From the NCBI GenBank assembly GCA_015488295.1, contig WFOC01000019.1, positions 1-52,216 of the forward strand: DNA of 52,216 nucleotides, read 5' to 3'. Shown here piece after piece: positions 1 to 8,762 of this stretch (the stretch's first letter is position 1; each line of letters opens with the position of its first letter). This stretch comes from Gammaproteobacteria bacterium. GTDB taxonomy: Bacteria; Pseudomonadota; Gammaproteobacteria; SZUA-229. A program made the position numbers and the translations under genes. Below the pieces are notes generated by a model. The model searched no databases. It was not told where the DNA came from and was given only the letters and a program-made list of their open reading frames with translations.

Positions 1-893
1 ATATTAGACATGCCCTGGCCGATAAATTCCTGGTTGGAATCGATGCGCTGGTTGGACTTGTTGGCCACCGCACGGCTGATCGACACCGCCTCGATCAGAC
101 CCAGTAGAGCGACAGCAAACGCTTCGGGAGCCAGCATTTTGATGGTGGTGATGGAAAAATCAGGGGTGGACAGCGGTGGCAGCTGTGCCGGAATTTCACC
201 AACCAGCTTGATACCATCGGTCGAGTCCTTGAATAAAATGGCGATGACACTGCCGACAATCATGCCGAGCAGCAGGTTCGGTGCTTTCGGCATAAACTTT
301 TTCGAAAGCAGTGCGGTTGCCAGCGTCGCCAGCGCGATGATAATCAGGTAGATATTAAACTGGTCGATGCCGGAAAACATATCGGCCCAGGTGTGCAAAA
401 AGGATTCGCCCTTGGGCACAAAAATACCGGTGATGTGCTTCAGCTGGCTGGTCGCGATAAGGATGGCGGCACCAGCCGTGAAGCCGATAACAACCGTGTG
501 TGAAACGAAATTAACCAGTGAACCCAGTCGTGCCAGGCCGAATGCCAGCTGGTAAACGCCGGCAAGAAATGTCAGCGTTAAAGTCAGTGACAGAAACTCC
601 GGTGTGCCCGGCGTGGCGTGGTGACTGATGGCGGAAAAGACCACGATGGAAATTGCCGTGGTCGGCCCCGACACCAGATGAAACGATGAGCCGAACAAAG
701 CGGCGATGATGGGTGTGACCATCGCCGTATACAAACCGTATTCCGGCGGCAGGCCGGCGATGGTTGCAAAAGCAACGCCCTGTGGCAGGACGATGACTGC
801 GCCGGTCAGGCCAGCGATAAAGTCAGCCTTGAGTGTTGCCGGGGTGACCAGTTTAAACCAGGCGAGGAAGGGGAAAATTGATTCTAATTTCAT
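1..893 (-). CDS. SulP family inorganic anion transporter, N-terminal part
   Basis: The minus strand reads open from an ATG at 891-893 to the window edge, giving about 297 N-terminal residues of a SulP (SLC26-type) permease; the C-terminus lies outside. The opening (MKLESIFPFLAWFKLV, then a stretch containing GLTGAVIVLPQGVAFA and GLPPEYGLYTAMV) is the classic SulP signature, followed by strongly hydrophobic segments. SulP proteins are inner-membrane carriers for sulfate, bicarbonate or other anions; the substrate cannot be told from this part, and whether a STAS domain follows is not visible. The next gene upstream on the same strand is the small XRE regulator, 77 bp away, so the two could be co-transcribed. 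Confidence 0.9.
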   Translation of the reverse strand, partial: MKLESIFPFLAWFKLVTPATLKADFIAGLTGAVIVLPQGVAFATIAGLPPEYGLYTAMVTPIIAALFGSSFHLVSGPTTAISIVVFSAISHHATPGTPEFLSLTLTLTFLAGVYQLAFGLARLGSLVNFVSHTVVIGFTAGAAILIATSQLKHITGIFVPKGESFLHTWADMFSGIDQFNIYLIIIALATLATALLSKKFMPKAPNLLLGMIVGSVIAILFKDSTDGIKLVGEIPAQLPPLSTPDFSITTIKMLAPEAFAVALLGLIEAVSISRAVANKSNQRIDSNQEFIGQGMSN

Positions 894-970
894 TTGTTAC
901 CAGTATTTGTGAGTGATCCTTGATGCCATGTTTATGACATGACGTTTTTGCTAGCCGTGCTCGGTAGTCG

Positions 971-1210
971 TCAGTGGCTTAATGCTTTCAGTACAGCTTT
1001 GGGTTCTTTGGCAACCACATTAAGTAAAACCAGAGCAGGGCCCTGGGGGGTGCGGTCACCGCGTTCCCAGTGGCGTAATGTGCTAACGCTGATGCCAAAC
1101 GCCAGAGCGAATTCATTTTGAGACATGCCCGTTCGAGCTCGAATATTTTTTACATCAACAGGTGTAAATTCGCGGACTTTTGCCTTTTCGCGAACTATCG
1201 CTTTGCCCAT
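971..1210 (-). CDS. Small XRE-type helix-turn-helix regulator, antitoxin-like (NadS/HigA type)
   Basis: 79-residue protein with one helix-turn-helix at about residues 20-55: RARTGMSQNEFALAFGISVS then TLRHWERGDRTPQGPA, typical of the short Cro/C1 regulators that act as antitoxins to HigB/RelE-like toxins (NadS family). In that family the toxin gene normally lies just upstream. Here the 257 bp upstream (1211-1467) has no toxin-like reading frame in any minus frame, so this looks like an orphan or a protein recruited as an ordinary repressor, perhaps of the SulP gene that follows it. DNA binding is well supported by the motif; target and partner are unknown. Confidence 0.75.
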   Translation of the reverse strand: MGKAIVREKAKVREFTPVDVKNIRARTGMSQNEFALAFGISVSTLRHWERGDRTPQGPALVLLNVVAKEPKAVLKALSH

Positions 1211-1421
1211 TATTGTTCCCCATCGCTTGCCTCCATGATCTGGAGTAACGAAGTAAATTTGCGGAGCCTGTGTTCAATTTTGAACGCAGCTTCTCAGGTG
1301 GTTGGTACTGAAATTCAGGTCGTTCGACGTGGATTTTGCGCGACGAAGTCTAATCCATTGGATTACCTTTGTCAATGTGGGAGGCTTGCTGGGCCAATGT
1401 TCCGGCCGCTGAAGCAGGGGC

Positions 1422-1456
1422 TTAAAAGCCGGGCGGCAGCCGTTTTTACTGCCGCC
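1422..1456 (-). terminator. Probable rho-independent terminator of the aldehyde dehydrogenase gene
   Basis: Perfect 8-bp stem GGCGGCAG (1432-1439) / CTGCCGCC (1449-1456) with a 9-nt loop. In the minus direction it is followed by CGGCTTTTAAG, a short T-tract. It begins 12 bp past the stop codon at 1468. Confidence 0.5.
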
Positions 1457-1467
1457 TGGTGGGTTTG

Positions 1468-2910
1468 TTACAGTGCGGGAGAGTGAATCAGCATCATCTT
1501 TTCGATTTGCATATCGCGGAAAGTGTGAGGGATGCCGCCGACACCGTAGCCGGAATGTTTCAGCCCGGCGAATGGCATCCAGTCGACGCGGAAGGCAGTG
1601 TGGTCATTGACCATGACAGCGGAGGCTTCAAGCTGGTTGAAGGCGTGCATGCAGGTATCGATGTTGCTGGAAAATACCGCTGCCTGAAAAGCCACGTCCA
1701 GGCCGTTGGCGCGTGCGATAGCATCATCAATATCTTCATATTCATAAACGCAGATAACCGGGCCGAAGACTTCGTTTTGCGAGATGATGGCATCGTCCGG
1801 TGGATTGAGTAACACCGTGGCCTGGTAGCAGCTGTCAGAAATTTTTTCGCCACCGGTAATCAGTTCAGCACCTTTGTCGATGGATTCTTTTACCCACTTA
1901 TCAATGCGTTCTGTTTCGGTGTGGCGAATCAGCGGGCCGATGTCGGTATCGGCCAGTGTCGGGTCGCCGACCTTCATATTGTTGCCGGCCTCGGCAATTT
2001 TTTCCGCCAGTGTGCGGGCGATGCTTTTTTCCGCATATACCCGTTGCACCGAAACACAGACCTGACCGGCGTGATAGAAACCGGCTTTGGCTAATGCTGC
2101 CACGGTATTGTCGATGCTGGCATCCTGTGCCACGATGACCGGTGCCACGCCGCCGTGTTCCAGTGCGCAGCGGGTGCCGTTGGCCAGTTTCGAGCGCAGC
2201 ATCCAGCCCACCCGCGCACTGCCGATGAAGCTGAAAAAGCCGACACGGGGATCGGTGACCAGCTTTTCTGCAGCTTCGTGGTCGGTGGTAACGATGCCCT
2301 GGCACCAGCCTTCGGGCAGTCCGGCTTCGTATAAAATATTGATCAAGCGGAAGCAGGACAGTGGCGTGTCTTCCGCCGGTTTAATAATGACCGGGCAGCC
2401 GGCGGCTACTGCCGGGCCGATTTGATGCACTGCCAGATTGAGTGGATGATTGAAGGCGCTGACGGCGGCGACCACACCGATGGGTTCACGGGTGGTGAAG
2501 GCCAGGCGGTTCATTGAGGCAGCATTGCGGCGCATGGGGATTTCCTCGCCGTGTTCACTGCGAATGACTTCGACACAGTTTTTCATGCCGTCGATGGCAC
2601 GGGCGACTTCCACTTTGGAGTCGGCCAGCGGCTTGCCTCCTTCACGCGCGGCTTCAATGGCAAGTTCGTCAAAACGTGATTGCATGATGTCAGCAGCTTT
2701 TTCCAGAACATTGATACGCTGCTGCGCGCTCAGCCAGTTCTTTTTGTCGGCGAAAAGTTTGTGCGCTGTGGCCAGTGCAGTTTCCACTGCACTGGCATCG
2801 CCGGTTTCGATGGTCGCAATGTGCGCACCGTCATAAGGTGCGGTGACGTTGACAGTACCGGCAGCGGTGGCACCAGGAACGAGAAGTTTGAAATGGTCTG
2901 ACATGTTCAT
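1468..2910 (-). CDS. NAD(P)-dependent aldehyde dehydrogenase
   Basis: 480-residue member of the aldehyde dehydrogenase superfamily, normal length. Visible catalytic features: Asn154 in SAFNHPLN, general base Glu251 in ALEHGGVAP, nucleophile Cys285 in HAGQVCVSVQR, and the C-terminal segment EVFGPVICVYEYED. These indicate oxidation of an aldehyde to a carboxylate with NAD(P)+ in the cytoplasm. The natural substrate is not readable from sequence. The gene lies 124 bp downstream of the acetolactate synthase gene on the same strand, with a palindromic repeat between them, which suggests a shared pyruvate/aldehyde-related task. A second ATG (complement of 2902-2904, MSDHF) has slightly better Shine-Dalgarno spacing (AGAGA) and may be the true start. 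Confidence 0.88.
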   Translation of the reverse strand: MNMSDHFKLLVPGATAAGTVNVTAPYDGAHIATIETGDASAVETALATAHKLFADKKNWLSAQQRINVLEKAADIMQSRFDELAIEAAREGGKPLADSKVEVARAIDGMKNCVEVIRSEHGEEIPMRRNAASMNRLAFTTREPIGVVAAVSAFNHPLNLAVHQIGPAVAAGCPVIIKPAEDTPLSCFRLINILYEAGLPEGWCQGIVTTDHEAAEKLVTDPRVGFFSFIGSARVGWMLRSKLANGTRCALEHGGVAPVIVAQDASIDNTVAALAKAGFYHAGQVCVSVQRVYAEKSIARTLAEKIAEAGNNMKVGDPTLADTDIGPLIRHTETERIDKWVKESIDKGAELITGGEKISDSCYQATVLLNPPDDAIISQNEVFGPVICVYEYEDIDDAIARANGLDVAFQAAVFSSNIDTCMHAFNQLEASAVMVNDHTAFRVDWMPFAGLKHSGYGVGGIPHTFRDMQIEKMMLIHSPAL

Positions 2911-2946
2911 TCTCTTTTTTTAAGGTTTAAAAACAAAGGAAAACTA

Positions 2947-3016
2947 TCCACAGATGAACACAGATAAAATATTTCAACCGTTTTTACATCTGTGTTTATC
3001 TGCGTTCATCTGTGGA
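2947..3016. repeat. Dispersed palindromic element, copy 1 (TCCACAGATG family)
   Basis: Imperfect inverted repeat with about 22-bp arms: it starts TCCACAGATGAACACAG and ends GCGTTCATCTGTGGA, with one mismatch between arms, and a central part containing GTTTTTA. A second copy with the same ends and a similar centre lies at 15099-15178. It carries no ORF. It sits between two same-strand genes, so as RNA it would fold into a long hairpin. Confidence 0.85.
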
Positions 3017-3034
3017 CCAATAAGTTTTTTAGTT

Positions 3035-4687
3035 TTAAATCGGGCAACAAATATTACCCAGCCGTTCGGTTAATAATAAATTCTCACGGTAATCAATTGG
3101 CACTACGATCAGGCTGGGACCTTCTTCGGCAAATGCCTTTTCCAGGGTGTCAATCAGGTCGCGGCTGTTTTCAACCCTGTGTCCCGACCAGCCGAATGAC
3201 TCGGCCAGTTTCAGCCAGTCCGGATTGCCGAAGGACAGGTCGGTGTGTTTGCCGAATTCGTTCTGTTGTTTCCAGGCGATCAGGCCGTACTCATGGTCTT
3301 CCCAGATCATGGTAACGATGTTGACCTTGAGCCGTTTGGCGGTTTCCATTTCCTGCACGTTCATCAGATAGCCGGCATCACCGGAAATGGAAAGAATGCG
3401 TTTTTCAGGATGGATCAGTGCGGCCGAGATAGCACCGGGCAGGGCAAAGCCCATGGAGCAGAAGCCGTTGGGAATGAGGCAGGTATTGGGCTCGTGGCAT
3501 TGATAGTGGCGCGCAATCCACATTTTGTGTGCGCCGACATCGGACAGCAGGATGTCGTGCGGCCCCATAACCTGGCGGCAGTCCCACAGAACTTTTTGCG
3601 GGCGGATGCAGCCTTCGGTGTCGTCGTCTTTGTGCATGGCGATTTCCTGCTGCATGCTGAGGCGGGTGGCTTTCTGTTCATCGCGGTCGAATGTCAGGCC
3701 GCCGTTGGCATCGACACGCTGGTTCAGCATCCACAGTGTGTGCGCCAGATCACCGATCAGCTCGGTTTTAGGGTGGTAATCGGCATCGATTTCGGCCGGC
3801 AGGAAATCGGCATGGATGATTTGCCGCCTGCGGTTTTTGTTCCACAGGCGCGGGTGGTATTCCACCATGTCGTAACCCAGGGTGATGACCACGTCGGCAT
3901 TTTCCAGGGTGCAGGCGACCACATCACGTGCCTGCAGGCCAACGGTGTACAGGCAGTAGTCGGCATCCATATCGACACAGCCCTTGGCCATGAAGGTGTT
4001 GATGACACCGATGCCGGTTTTTTCACAGAACAGGCGCAGCTGCTTGCTGGCGCGGCGACGGATGCAACCGTTGCCGGCGAGGATGATCGGGTTCTTTGCT
4101 TTTTTCAGTAATTCAAACGCCTGGTTGACGATTTTGTCGTCAGCCACCGAGCGGCGAAAACGATACGGCTCCATTGGCTCGGTGGTGGTTGGCAGTTTGG
4201 CGATGTCTTCCGGCAGTTCGATGTGGACTGCGCCGGGTTTTTCCGAGCGTGCCAGACGCACCGCCTTGCGGATGATTTCCGGGATGTTGTCCTGATGCAA
4301 AACCGTGGTGGCCCATTTGGTAACCGGCTCGAACATTTTCACCACATCCATGATCTGATGGGATTCTTTGTGCAGGCGTTGTGATGAGCCCTGGCCGGTG
4401 AGCGCCAGCATGGGGGCATGGTCCATATTGGAATCAGCAACGCCGGTAATCAGGTTGGTGGCACCGGGGCCGAGTGTGCCCAGGCAGCCGGCGGCATTGC
4501 CGGTGAGACGGCCATAGATTTCGGCCATGAATGCTGCGCCCTGTTCATGTCGGGTAAGAATAAATTTAATCTTTTCTGATTTTTCCAGTGAGATCATGAA
4601 GTCGGCATTTTCCTCGCCGGGTACGCCGAAGATATATTCGATGCCTTCTTCTTCCAGGCATTTCACAAACAGATCGGATGCTTTCAT
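3035..4687 (-). CDS. Acetolactate synthase large subunit, catabolic-type (thiamine diphosphate enzyme)
   Basis: 550-residue thiamine-diphosphate enzyme of the acetolactate synthase group, which condenses two pyruvates to 2-acetolactate and CO2. Visible: catalytic Glu48 in TRHEQGAAFMAE, the GPGATNL segment near residue 73, and the TPP/Mg-binding stretch SGDAGYLMNVQEMETA at about 435-450. No regulatory small subunit gene (ilvN/ilvH type) adjoins it, so it is more like the stand-alone AlsS-type enzymes than biosynthetic IlvB; a related decarboxylase-type activity cannot be excluded. It precedes the aldehyde dehydrogenase gene on the same strand. Confidence 0.85.
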   Translation of the reverse strand: MKASDLFVKCLEEEGIEYIFGVPGEENADFMISLEKSEKIKFILTRHEQGAAFMAEIYGRLTGNAAGCLGTLGPGATNLITGVADSNMDHAPMLALTGQGSSQRLHKESHQIMDVVKMFEPVTKWATTVLHQDNIPEIIRKAVRLARSEKPGAVHIELPEDIAKLPTTTEPMEPYRFRRSVADDKIVNQAFELLKKAKNPIILAGNGCIRRRASKQLRLFCEKTGIGVINTFMAKGCVDMDADYCLYTVGLQARDVVACTLENADVVITLGYDMVEYHPRLWNKNRRRQIIHADFLPAEIDADYHPKTELIGDLAHTLWMLNQRVDANGGLTFDRDEQKATRLSMQQEIAMHKDDDTEGCIRPQKVLWDCRQVMGPHDILLSDVGAHKMWIARHYQCHEPNTCLIPNGFCSMGFALPGAISAALIHPEKRILSISGDAGYLMNVQEMETAKRLKVNIVTMIWEDHEYGLIAWKQQNEFGKHTDLSFGNPDWLKLAESFGWSGHRVENSRDLIDTLEKAFAEEGPSLIVVPIDYRENLLLTERLGNICCPI

Positions 4688-4929
4688 AGGGTTCCCTGAT
4701 GGTTGTTGTTGTGCGGGTGATTGTTATGAGAGTAACAGTTTTTATTAGTTCCGTTTGGTTCATCTGTGTTTGGTTATGGGCGGTCAGGTTTGGGTATGGT
4801 GGTCGTGGTGTACCTTATACCGGCTGGCATAAGCTGCCTGCAAAATTTGTTCGGGCTTGCGGTACGGGCGTGGCTCTGTGGTATTATTGTTGTATAACTT
4901 TTCAGGAAACTGCCCAGGAGATTACTGCC

Positions 4930-5457
4930 ATGCGGACACAGAATCTAAAACTTCAGCTCATCACCATTTCAGGCATCATCTTTGCGCTGGCAATGTTTCG
5001 TTTGTTACCGCATTTGCCGAATGTTTCGCCGGTGGCGGCCATGGCCCTGTTTGGTGGCGCTTATTTTGCGGACAAACGCGTGGCATTTGTTGTGCCTTTC
5101 GCGGCGTTGTTTCTCAGTGATCTGGTGCTGGGGCTGCATAACTCCATGGTTTTTGTTTACGCCGGCTTTGCCCTCACCGTGGCGATTGGCTTTTTGCTGA
5201 AGAACCGGGTTTCCGTGACCAACACGGCATTTGCCATGGTGGTTTCGTCCGTGCTGTTCTTTCTGCTGACAAATTTCGGTGCCTGGATGATGTCCGGTAT
5301 TTATCCGCAAACAGCTGCAGGTTTGATGCAGGCTTATGTGGCGGGCATTCCTTTCTTCCAGAATTCTTTATTGGGCAATCTGGTATTTGCTGCGGTAATT
5401 TTCGGCGGTTATCATTTGCTGCAGGAAAACGTACCCGTTCTCAAGAAGCAGTTTTAA
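4930..5457 (+). CDS. DUF6580-type integral membrane protein
   Basis: 175-residue hydrophobic protein with about five or six membrane segments. The N-terminal half shows the pattern LPNVSPVAAMALFGGAYFAD typical of the family I know as DUF6580, which resembles the membrane component of ECF-type transporters; function is unknown. I chose the ATG at 4930 because AGGAG at 4916-4920 lies 9 nt before it; the open frame continues upstream to 4699 but that part has no ribosome site and reads unlike a protein. It stands alone between the divergent acetolactate synthase gene and the convergent ABC permease gene. Confidence 0.75.
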   Translation: MRTQNLKLQLITISGIIFALAMFRLLPHLPNVSPVAAMALFGGAYFADKRVAFVVPFAALFLSDLVLGLHNSMVFVYAGFALTVAIGFLLKNRVSVTNTAFAMVVSSVLFFLLTNFGAWMMSGIYPQTAAGLMQAYVAGIPFFQNSLLGNLVFAAVIFGGYHLLQENVPVLKKQF

Positions 5458-5460
5458 ATT

Positions 5461-5508
5461 GTGAATGTTTAATTTTGAATTAAAAACTCACAATTAAACA
5501 TTAAACAT
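5461..5508. repeat. AT-rich palindromic element (ATTAAACATT type)
   Basis: Imperfect inverted repeat running from GTGAATGTTTAATTTTG to CACAATTAAACATTAAACATT. It fills the short gap between two convergent genes and may act as a bidirectional transcription end. Only one clear copy is present; the TGAAAAA array at 34517 is only loosely similar. Confidence 0.6.
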
Positions 5509-5513
5509 TGCTT

Positions 5514-6287
5514 TTAAGGCTTAAGGCCAACGCCCAGGCGCAACAGTCGCAGTGCAAAATAATACAGCACCACGATAAACGCGATGATGATAATGAACGC
5601 GTTTGCTACCTCGATATCACTCACCCCCAGTATGCCGTAATGAAACGCGTTCACCATGTACAGAATGGGGTTGGCCAGTGAGACCTGCTGCCAGATTTCA
5701 GGCAGCATCTTGATTGAATAAAAAACCCCGCCGAGATAGATCAGCGGGGTTAAGACAAAGGTCGGGATGATGGTGATGTCATCAAAACTTCTGGCGTAGG
5801 CGGCGTTGATGAAGCCGGCCAGCGAGAATAAAACCGAGGTCAGGATCACCACCGAAAAAGTTACCAGATAGCTGTGAACCTGCAGGTCTGAAAAATACAT
5901 CGATACCACGGTTGCGACAAAACCGACGATCAGGCCGCGGGCGACACCACCGGCAACAAAGCCGAGCAGGATGATGTTGTTCGGCAGCGGCGAGACCAGC
6001 ATTTCTTCCACGCTGTGATGAAATTTGGCGCTGAAAAAAGATGACACCACGTTGGCGTAGGAATTGGTGATCACCGCCATCAGGATCAGGCCGGGCACGA
6101 TGTAATCCATGTATTTGTAACCGTTGATGTCGCTGATCTGGCTGCCGATGACCTGGCCGAAAATAATAAAATACAGCGCGATGGTGATTGCTGGCGGCAG
6201 GATAGTCTGTATCCAGATGCGGATGAAGCGCAGGTATTCCTTGATGAAAATGGTCTTCAGTGCGACCATCTGCTGGCTGAAATTCAT
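5514..6287 (-). CDS. ABC-2 type transporter permease (YadH-like)
   Basis: 257-residue ABC-2 family permease with six predicted membrane segments. It starts MNFSQQMVALKTIFIKEYLR; the conserved core includes YMDYIVPGLILMAVITNSYA and FTLTPLIYLGG-like segments (here FVLTPLIYLGGVF). The start at 6287 overlaps the stop of the ATPase gene as ATGA (6284-6287), the usual sign of translational coupling, so the longer upstream reading frame is rejected. With the ATPase it forms an exporter of the YadGH type; the exported compound is unknown. Confidence 0.88.
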   Translation of the reverse strand: MNFSQQMVALKTIFIKEYLRFIRIWIQTILPPAITIALYFIIFGQVIGSQISDINGYKYMDYIVPGLILMAVITNSYANVVSSFFSAKFHHSVEEMLVSPLPNNIILLGFVAGGVARGLIVGFVATVVSMYFSDLQVHSYLVTFSVVILTSVLFSLAGFINAAYARSFDDITIIPTFVLTPLIYLGGVFYSIKMLPEIWQQVSLANPILYMVNAFHYGILGVSDIEVANAFIIIIAFIVVLYYFALRLLRLGVGLKP

Positions 6288-7225
6288 GTCCGGCTTCCTT
6301 CTTGATTGCTGTTGTTTTTGTTGTTTGTCATCGAGATGAACAGCTGTTCCAGCCGGTTGGTTTTGTTCTTCATGCTCACCACTTCGATGTCGCATTTATG
6401 CAGTGCCTGAAAAACGTCGCTGATGTTCTGCTGTTGATTGATGTCGACTTCCAGCGTGGTTTCATCGATCAGCCTGACCACGTGTGCGCCACAGTCGGGC
6501 AGGGTATTGATGGCCTTGCTCAGATACAGGATAAAGGTTTCGACGTGCAGCCGGTCCAGTAGCGAGCGCATCTGTGTTTGCTCGATGGTGATGCCGTGGT
6601 CGATGATGGCGATGTTGTTGCACAGGCTTTCGGCCTCTTCCAGATAGTGCGTGGTGAGGATGATGGTGGTGCCTTCCTCGTTGACCTGTTTTAAAAACTT
6701 CCACATGGAATGGCGAATCTCGATATCGACACCGGCGGTGGGCTCGTCGAGGATAAGTAATTTTGGCCGGTGCATCAGCGCGCGTGCGATCATCAGCCGC
6801 CGCTTCATGCCACCGGAAAGCTCTTTTGCTATGTCGAAACGCTTGTCCCACAGGTCGAGCTGTTTCAGATAGGTCTCGGCGCGGTGGCTGGCTTCCTTGC
6901 GGTTGATGCCGTAGTAGCCGGCCTGGTTAATCAAAATTTCGCGGATTGGTTCGAAGATGTTGAAATTGAATTCCTGTGGCACCAGGCCGATGTGCATGCG
7001 TACACCGGCAGAGTCTTTGTCCAGATCGTGACCGAATACCTCGACCTTGCCGGCGGTTTTGGTGACCAGTGAGCAGATGATGCCGATAGCGGTAGATTTA
7101 CCGGCACCGTTGGGACCGAGCAGGGCAAAGAAGTCCCCCTGTTTCACCGTGAGATCGACACCTTTAAGCGCATTTACGCCATTTTTATAGGTCTTTTGTA
7201 GATTTTTAATGTCCAGTGCGTTCAA
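6284..7225 (-). CDS. ABC transporter ATP-binding protein (YadG-like)
   Basis: 313-residue ATPase. Walker A GPNGAGKST at about residues 37-45, signature ELSGGMKRRLMIARAL near 139-154, Walker B KLLILDEPTAGVD following, and switch histidine in TTHYLEEAE. The C-terminal roughly 100 residues form the extra domain usual in drug and polysaccharide exporters. It is the first gene of a two-gene operon with the permease (ATGA overlap). It is transcribed divergently from a TetR regulator, a common arrangement for exporters induced by their own substrate. Confidence 0.9.
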   Translation of the reverse strand: MNALDIKNLQKTYKNGVNALKGVDLTVKQGDFFALLGPNGAGKSTAIGIICSLVTKTAGKVEVFGHDLDKDSAGVRMHIGLVPQEFNFNIFEPIREILINQAGYYGINRKEASHRAETYLKQLDLWDKRFDIAKELSGGMKRRLMIARALMHRPKLLILDEPTAGVDIEIRHSMWKFLKQVNEEGTTIILTTHYLEEAESLCNNIAIIDHGITIEQTQMRSLLDRLHVETFILYLSKAINTLPDCGAHVVRLIDETTLEVDINQQQNISDVFQALHKCDIEVVSMKNKTNRLEQLFISMTNNKNNSNQEGSRT

Positions 7226-7281
7226 TGTATGGTGTCTGCGGTGGTTATTCGGGTTGTTTTATGGGGCGCTGTGATGTTACA

Positions 7282-7310
7282 GTATTCGCATTAGTAATAC
7301 GACCGTCTAA
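7282..7310. promoter_or_regulatory. Candidate operator in the ABC exporter/TetR divergent region
   Basis: Between the two divergent genes lie an inverted repeat GTATT (7282-7286) / AATAC (7296-7300) and, adjacent, the near-palindrome GACCGTC (7301-7307), which recalls half of the TAGACC/GGTCTA operators of NemR-type TetR proteins. The match is partial and this is only a candidate. Confidence 0.25.
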
Positions 7311-7392
7311 CATTTTTCTGTGCAAGTATTTTCAGTGCTCTGCCGTCAGGTATAGGCGTTCGCATCGTTTTCAATGTTGGTGAGTGATTTTT

Positions 7393-7965
7393 ATGGGTAC
7401 TAAAGGTGAAGGTAATCGACAGCGCATCATTGATGCAGCGGATGATCTTTTTTACAGACGTGGCTACAACCAGACTTCTTTTCAGGATATTTCTGATGCC
7501 ACCGGCATTCCACGTGGCAACTTTTATTACTACTTCAAAACAAAAGATGAAATTCTTAATGCGGTTGTTAACTCTCGCATTGCCGGTTTAAACACCATAT
7601 TAAATCAGTGTGAACTTGAAACTGATGATGCCAGGGAGCGTCTGCTGTTGTTTAGCGATATGCTGGATTTCAGGCGTGATGATGTGGTTCAGTCGGGTTG
7701 CCCGATTGGCAGTCTCAGTTCTGAGCTGGCGAAAGATGATACTGAATTGCACGAGGTTTCCCGTCAGGCATTTGTGCTGTTGCGTGACTGGATCAGGTTA
7801 CAGTTTGAAACGCTGGGTCTAGGCAATGCTGACGATCTGGCGATGGATCTGCTTGCCAGAATGCAGGGGGTGACGGTGATGGCCTGTGCCTTTAAAGATG
7901 TCGAATTTGTTAAACGCAGTCATCAGGAAGTCAAAGACTGGATCAAGGCAAAAACATTGAATTGA
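7393..7965 (+). CDS. TetR family transcriptional regulator
   Basis: 190-residue regulator. The N-terminal helix-turn-helix is clear: RQRIIDAADDLFYRRGY, then SFQDISDATGIPRGNFYYYF and KTKDEILNAVV. The remaining helical domain would bind a small ligand; GCPIGSLSSELA at about 105-116 contains a cysteine in the position seen in NemR-like electrophile sensors, but I cannot assign a ligand. The ATG at 7393 has GGTGAG 8 nt upstream and is preferred to the GTG at 7384. It is divergent from the ABC exporter, which it probably represses. Confidence 0.88.
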   Translation: MGTKGEGNRQRIIDAADDLFYRRGYNQTSFQDISDATGIPRGNFYYYFKTKDEILNAVVNSRIAGLNTILNQCELETDDARERLLLFSDMLDFRRDDVVQSGCPIGSLSSELAKDDTELHEVSRQAFVLLRDWIRLQFETLGLGNADDLAMDLLARMQGVTVMACAFKDVEFVKRSHQEVKDWIKAKTLN

Positions 7966-7986
7966 AAAAATTATTGAGGGGCTGTC

Positions 7987-8427
7987 GTGGATATGTCTAT
8001 TAAAGATGCTTATATAGCAGCGTTTAGAGGTAACTTTACTTCGACTATGCGCTGGCATGATCTGGATGCATTCTGGGACGTGCTAAAGGCTCAGGCGGAT
8101 GATAACTGGTATATTTATGCTGTTGGTGAGGCCGTGCCGGAAGCTCCTTCAGATAAAACACAGCTGTTGAATTTTATCGAGAAGATTGACGAGTTGCTGC
8201 GCAAGGAACATGACGAAGATTATTGCGGCATCGTTTATGTTGATAATAAGGAAGCGCCTGCATTCATCAAGATTTTTGATCCGAATAATCTTGGTGTCAG
8301 CTGTGGTTTCAGTGAAAACCCGCCGCTGCCGGGCTGGATACTGTCCAGAATTCAGCCGGTTGAGCTTGAAGCCGCCCTGAGGCCGCCGAAAAACCGGCAA
8401 CGCTGGTGGCAACAGCTGTTTAACTAA
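7987..8427 (+). CDS. Conserved hypothetical protein
   Basis: 146-residue soluble protein, not recognised. It is acidic in the middle (LLRKEHDEDYCGIVYVDN) and ends in a basic, tryptophan-containing tail (PPKNRQRWWQQLFN). No signal peptide or membrane segment is visible. It starts at GTG 7987 (GAGGGG 5 nt upstream) or ATG 7993. It follows the TetR gene by 21 bp on the same strand, so co-transcription is likely. Confidence 0.7.
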   Translation: MDMSIKDAYIAAFRGNFTSTMRWHDLDAFWDVLKAQADDNWYIYAVGEAVPEAPSDKTQLLNFIEKIDELLRKEHDEDYCGIVYVDNKEAPAFIKIFDPNNLGVSCGFSENPPLPGWILSRIQPVELEAALRPPKNRQRWWQQLFN

Positions 8428-8503
8428 TTTCAGAATTTTTGTGGCAAAGTTTTTAAACTTTAGTAGTATAGGCGACCAGCGTTTAAACTTTTAAGGGGGC
8501 AGC

Positions 8504-8704
8504 ATGGATAAAATGGAGCCGTCTATGAAGGCTTTTTTTTTGTTTGTAGGTCTTATCCTGTGGGCAGGAATCTGGCTGACCGGTTTTGATGTAATTCACT
8601 GGCTTTTATATCTGCCGGCCACGTTTTTTCTTATTTCTGCCATTATCGGCATCTGTCCGGGGTTGCTTTTCTTTAGAGAAATCTTCCGTGAAAAACAACC
8701 TTAG
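8504..8704 (+). CDS. Small two-helix membrane protein, DUF2892-like
   Basis: 66 residues with two hydrophobic helices (about 10-28 and 33-55) and a GICPG motif near the end of the second helix, resembling the small YgaP-type/DUF2892 membrane domain. A good ribosome site (AAGGGGG) precedes the ATG. Function unknown; the family assignment is tentative. Confidence 0.65.
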   Translation: MDKMEPSMKAFFLFVGLILWAGIWLTGFDVIHWLLYLPATFFLISAIIGICPGLLFFREIFREKQP

Positions 8705-8762
8705 CCCGGTTCTTTCATATTCCCGATAACGCCTTTTTTGTGACTGCTGGCTACAGGCGATG

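Noticed and set aside
1211-1467. Toxin partner for the XRE antitoxin-like protein
   Set aside because: All three minus frames read here contain stops and show no HigB/RelE pattern.
3245-4111. Plus-strand 288-codon open frame
   Set aside because: It lies antisense to acetolactate synthase, whose motifs are complete, and has no family features; it is a shadow frame.
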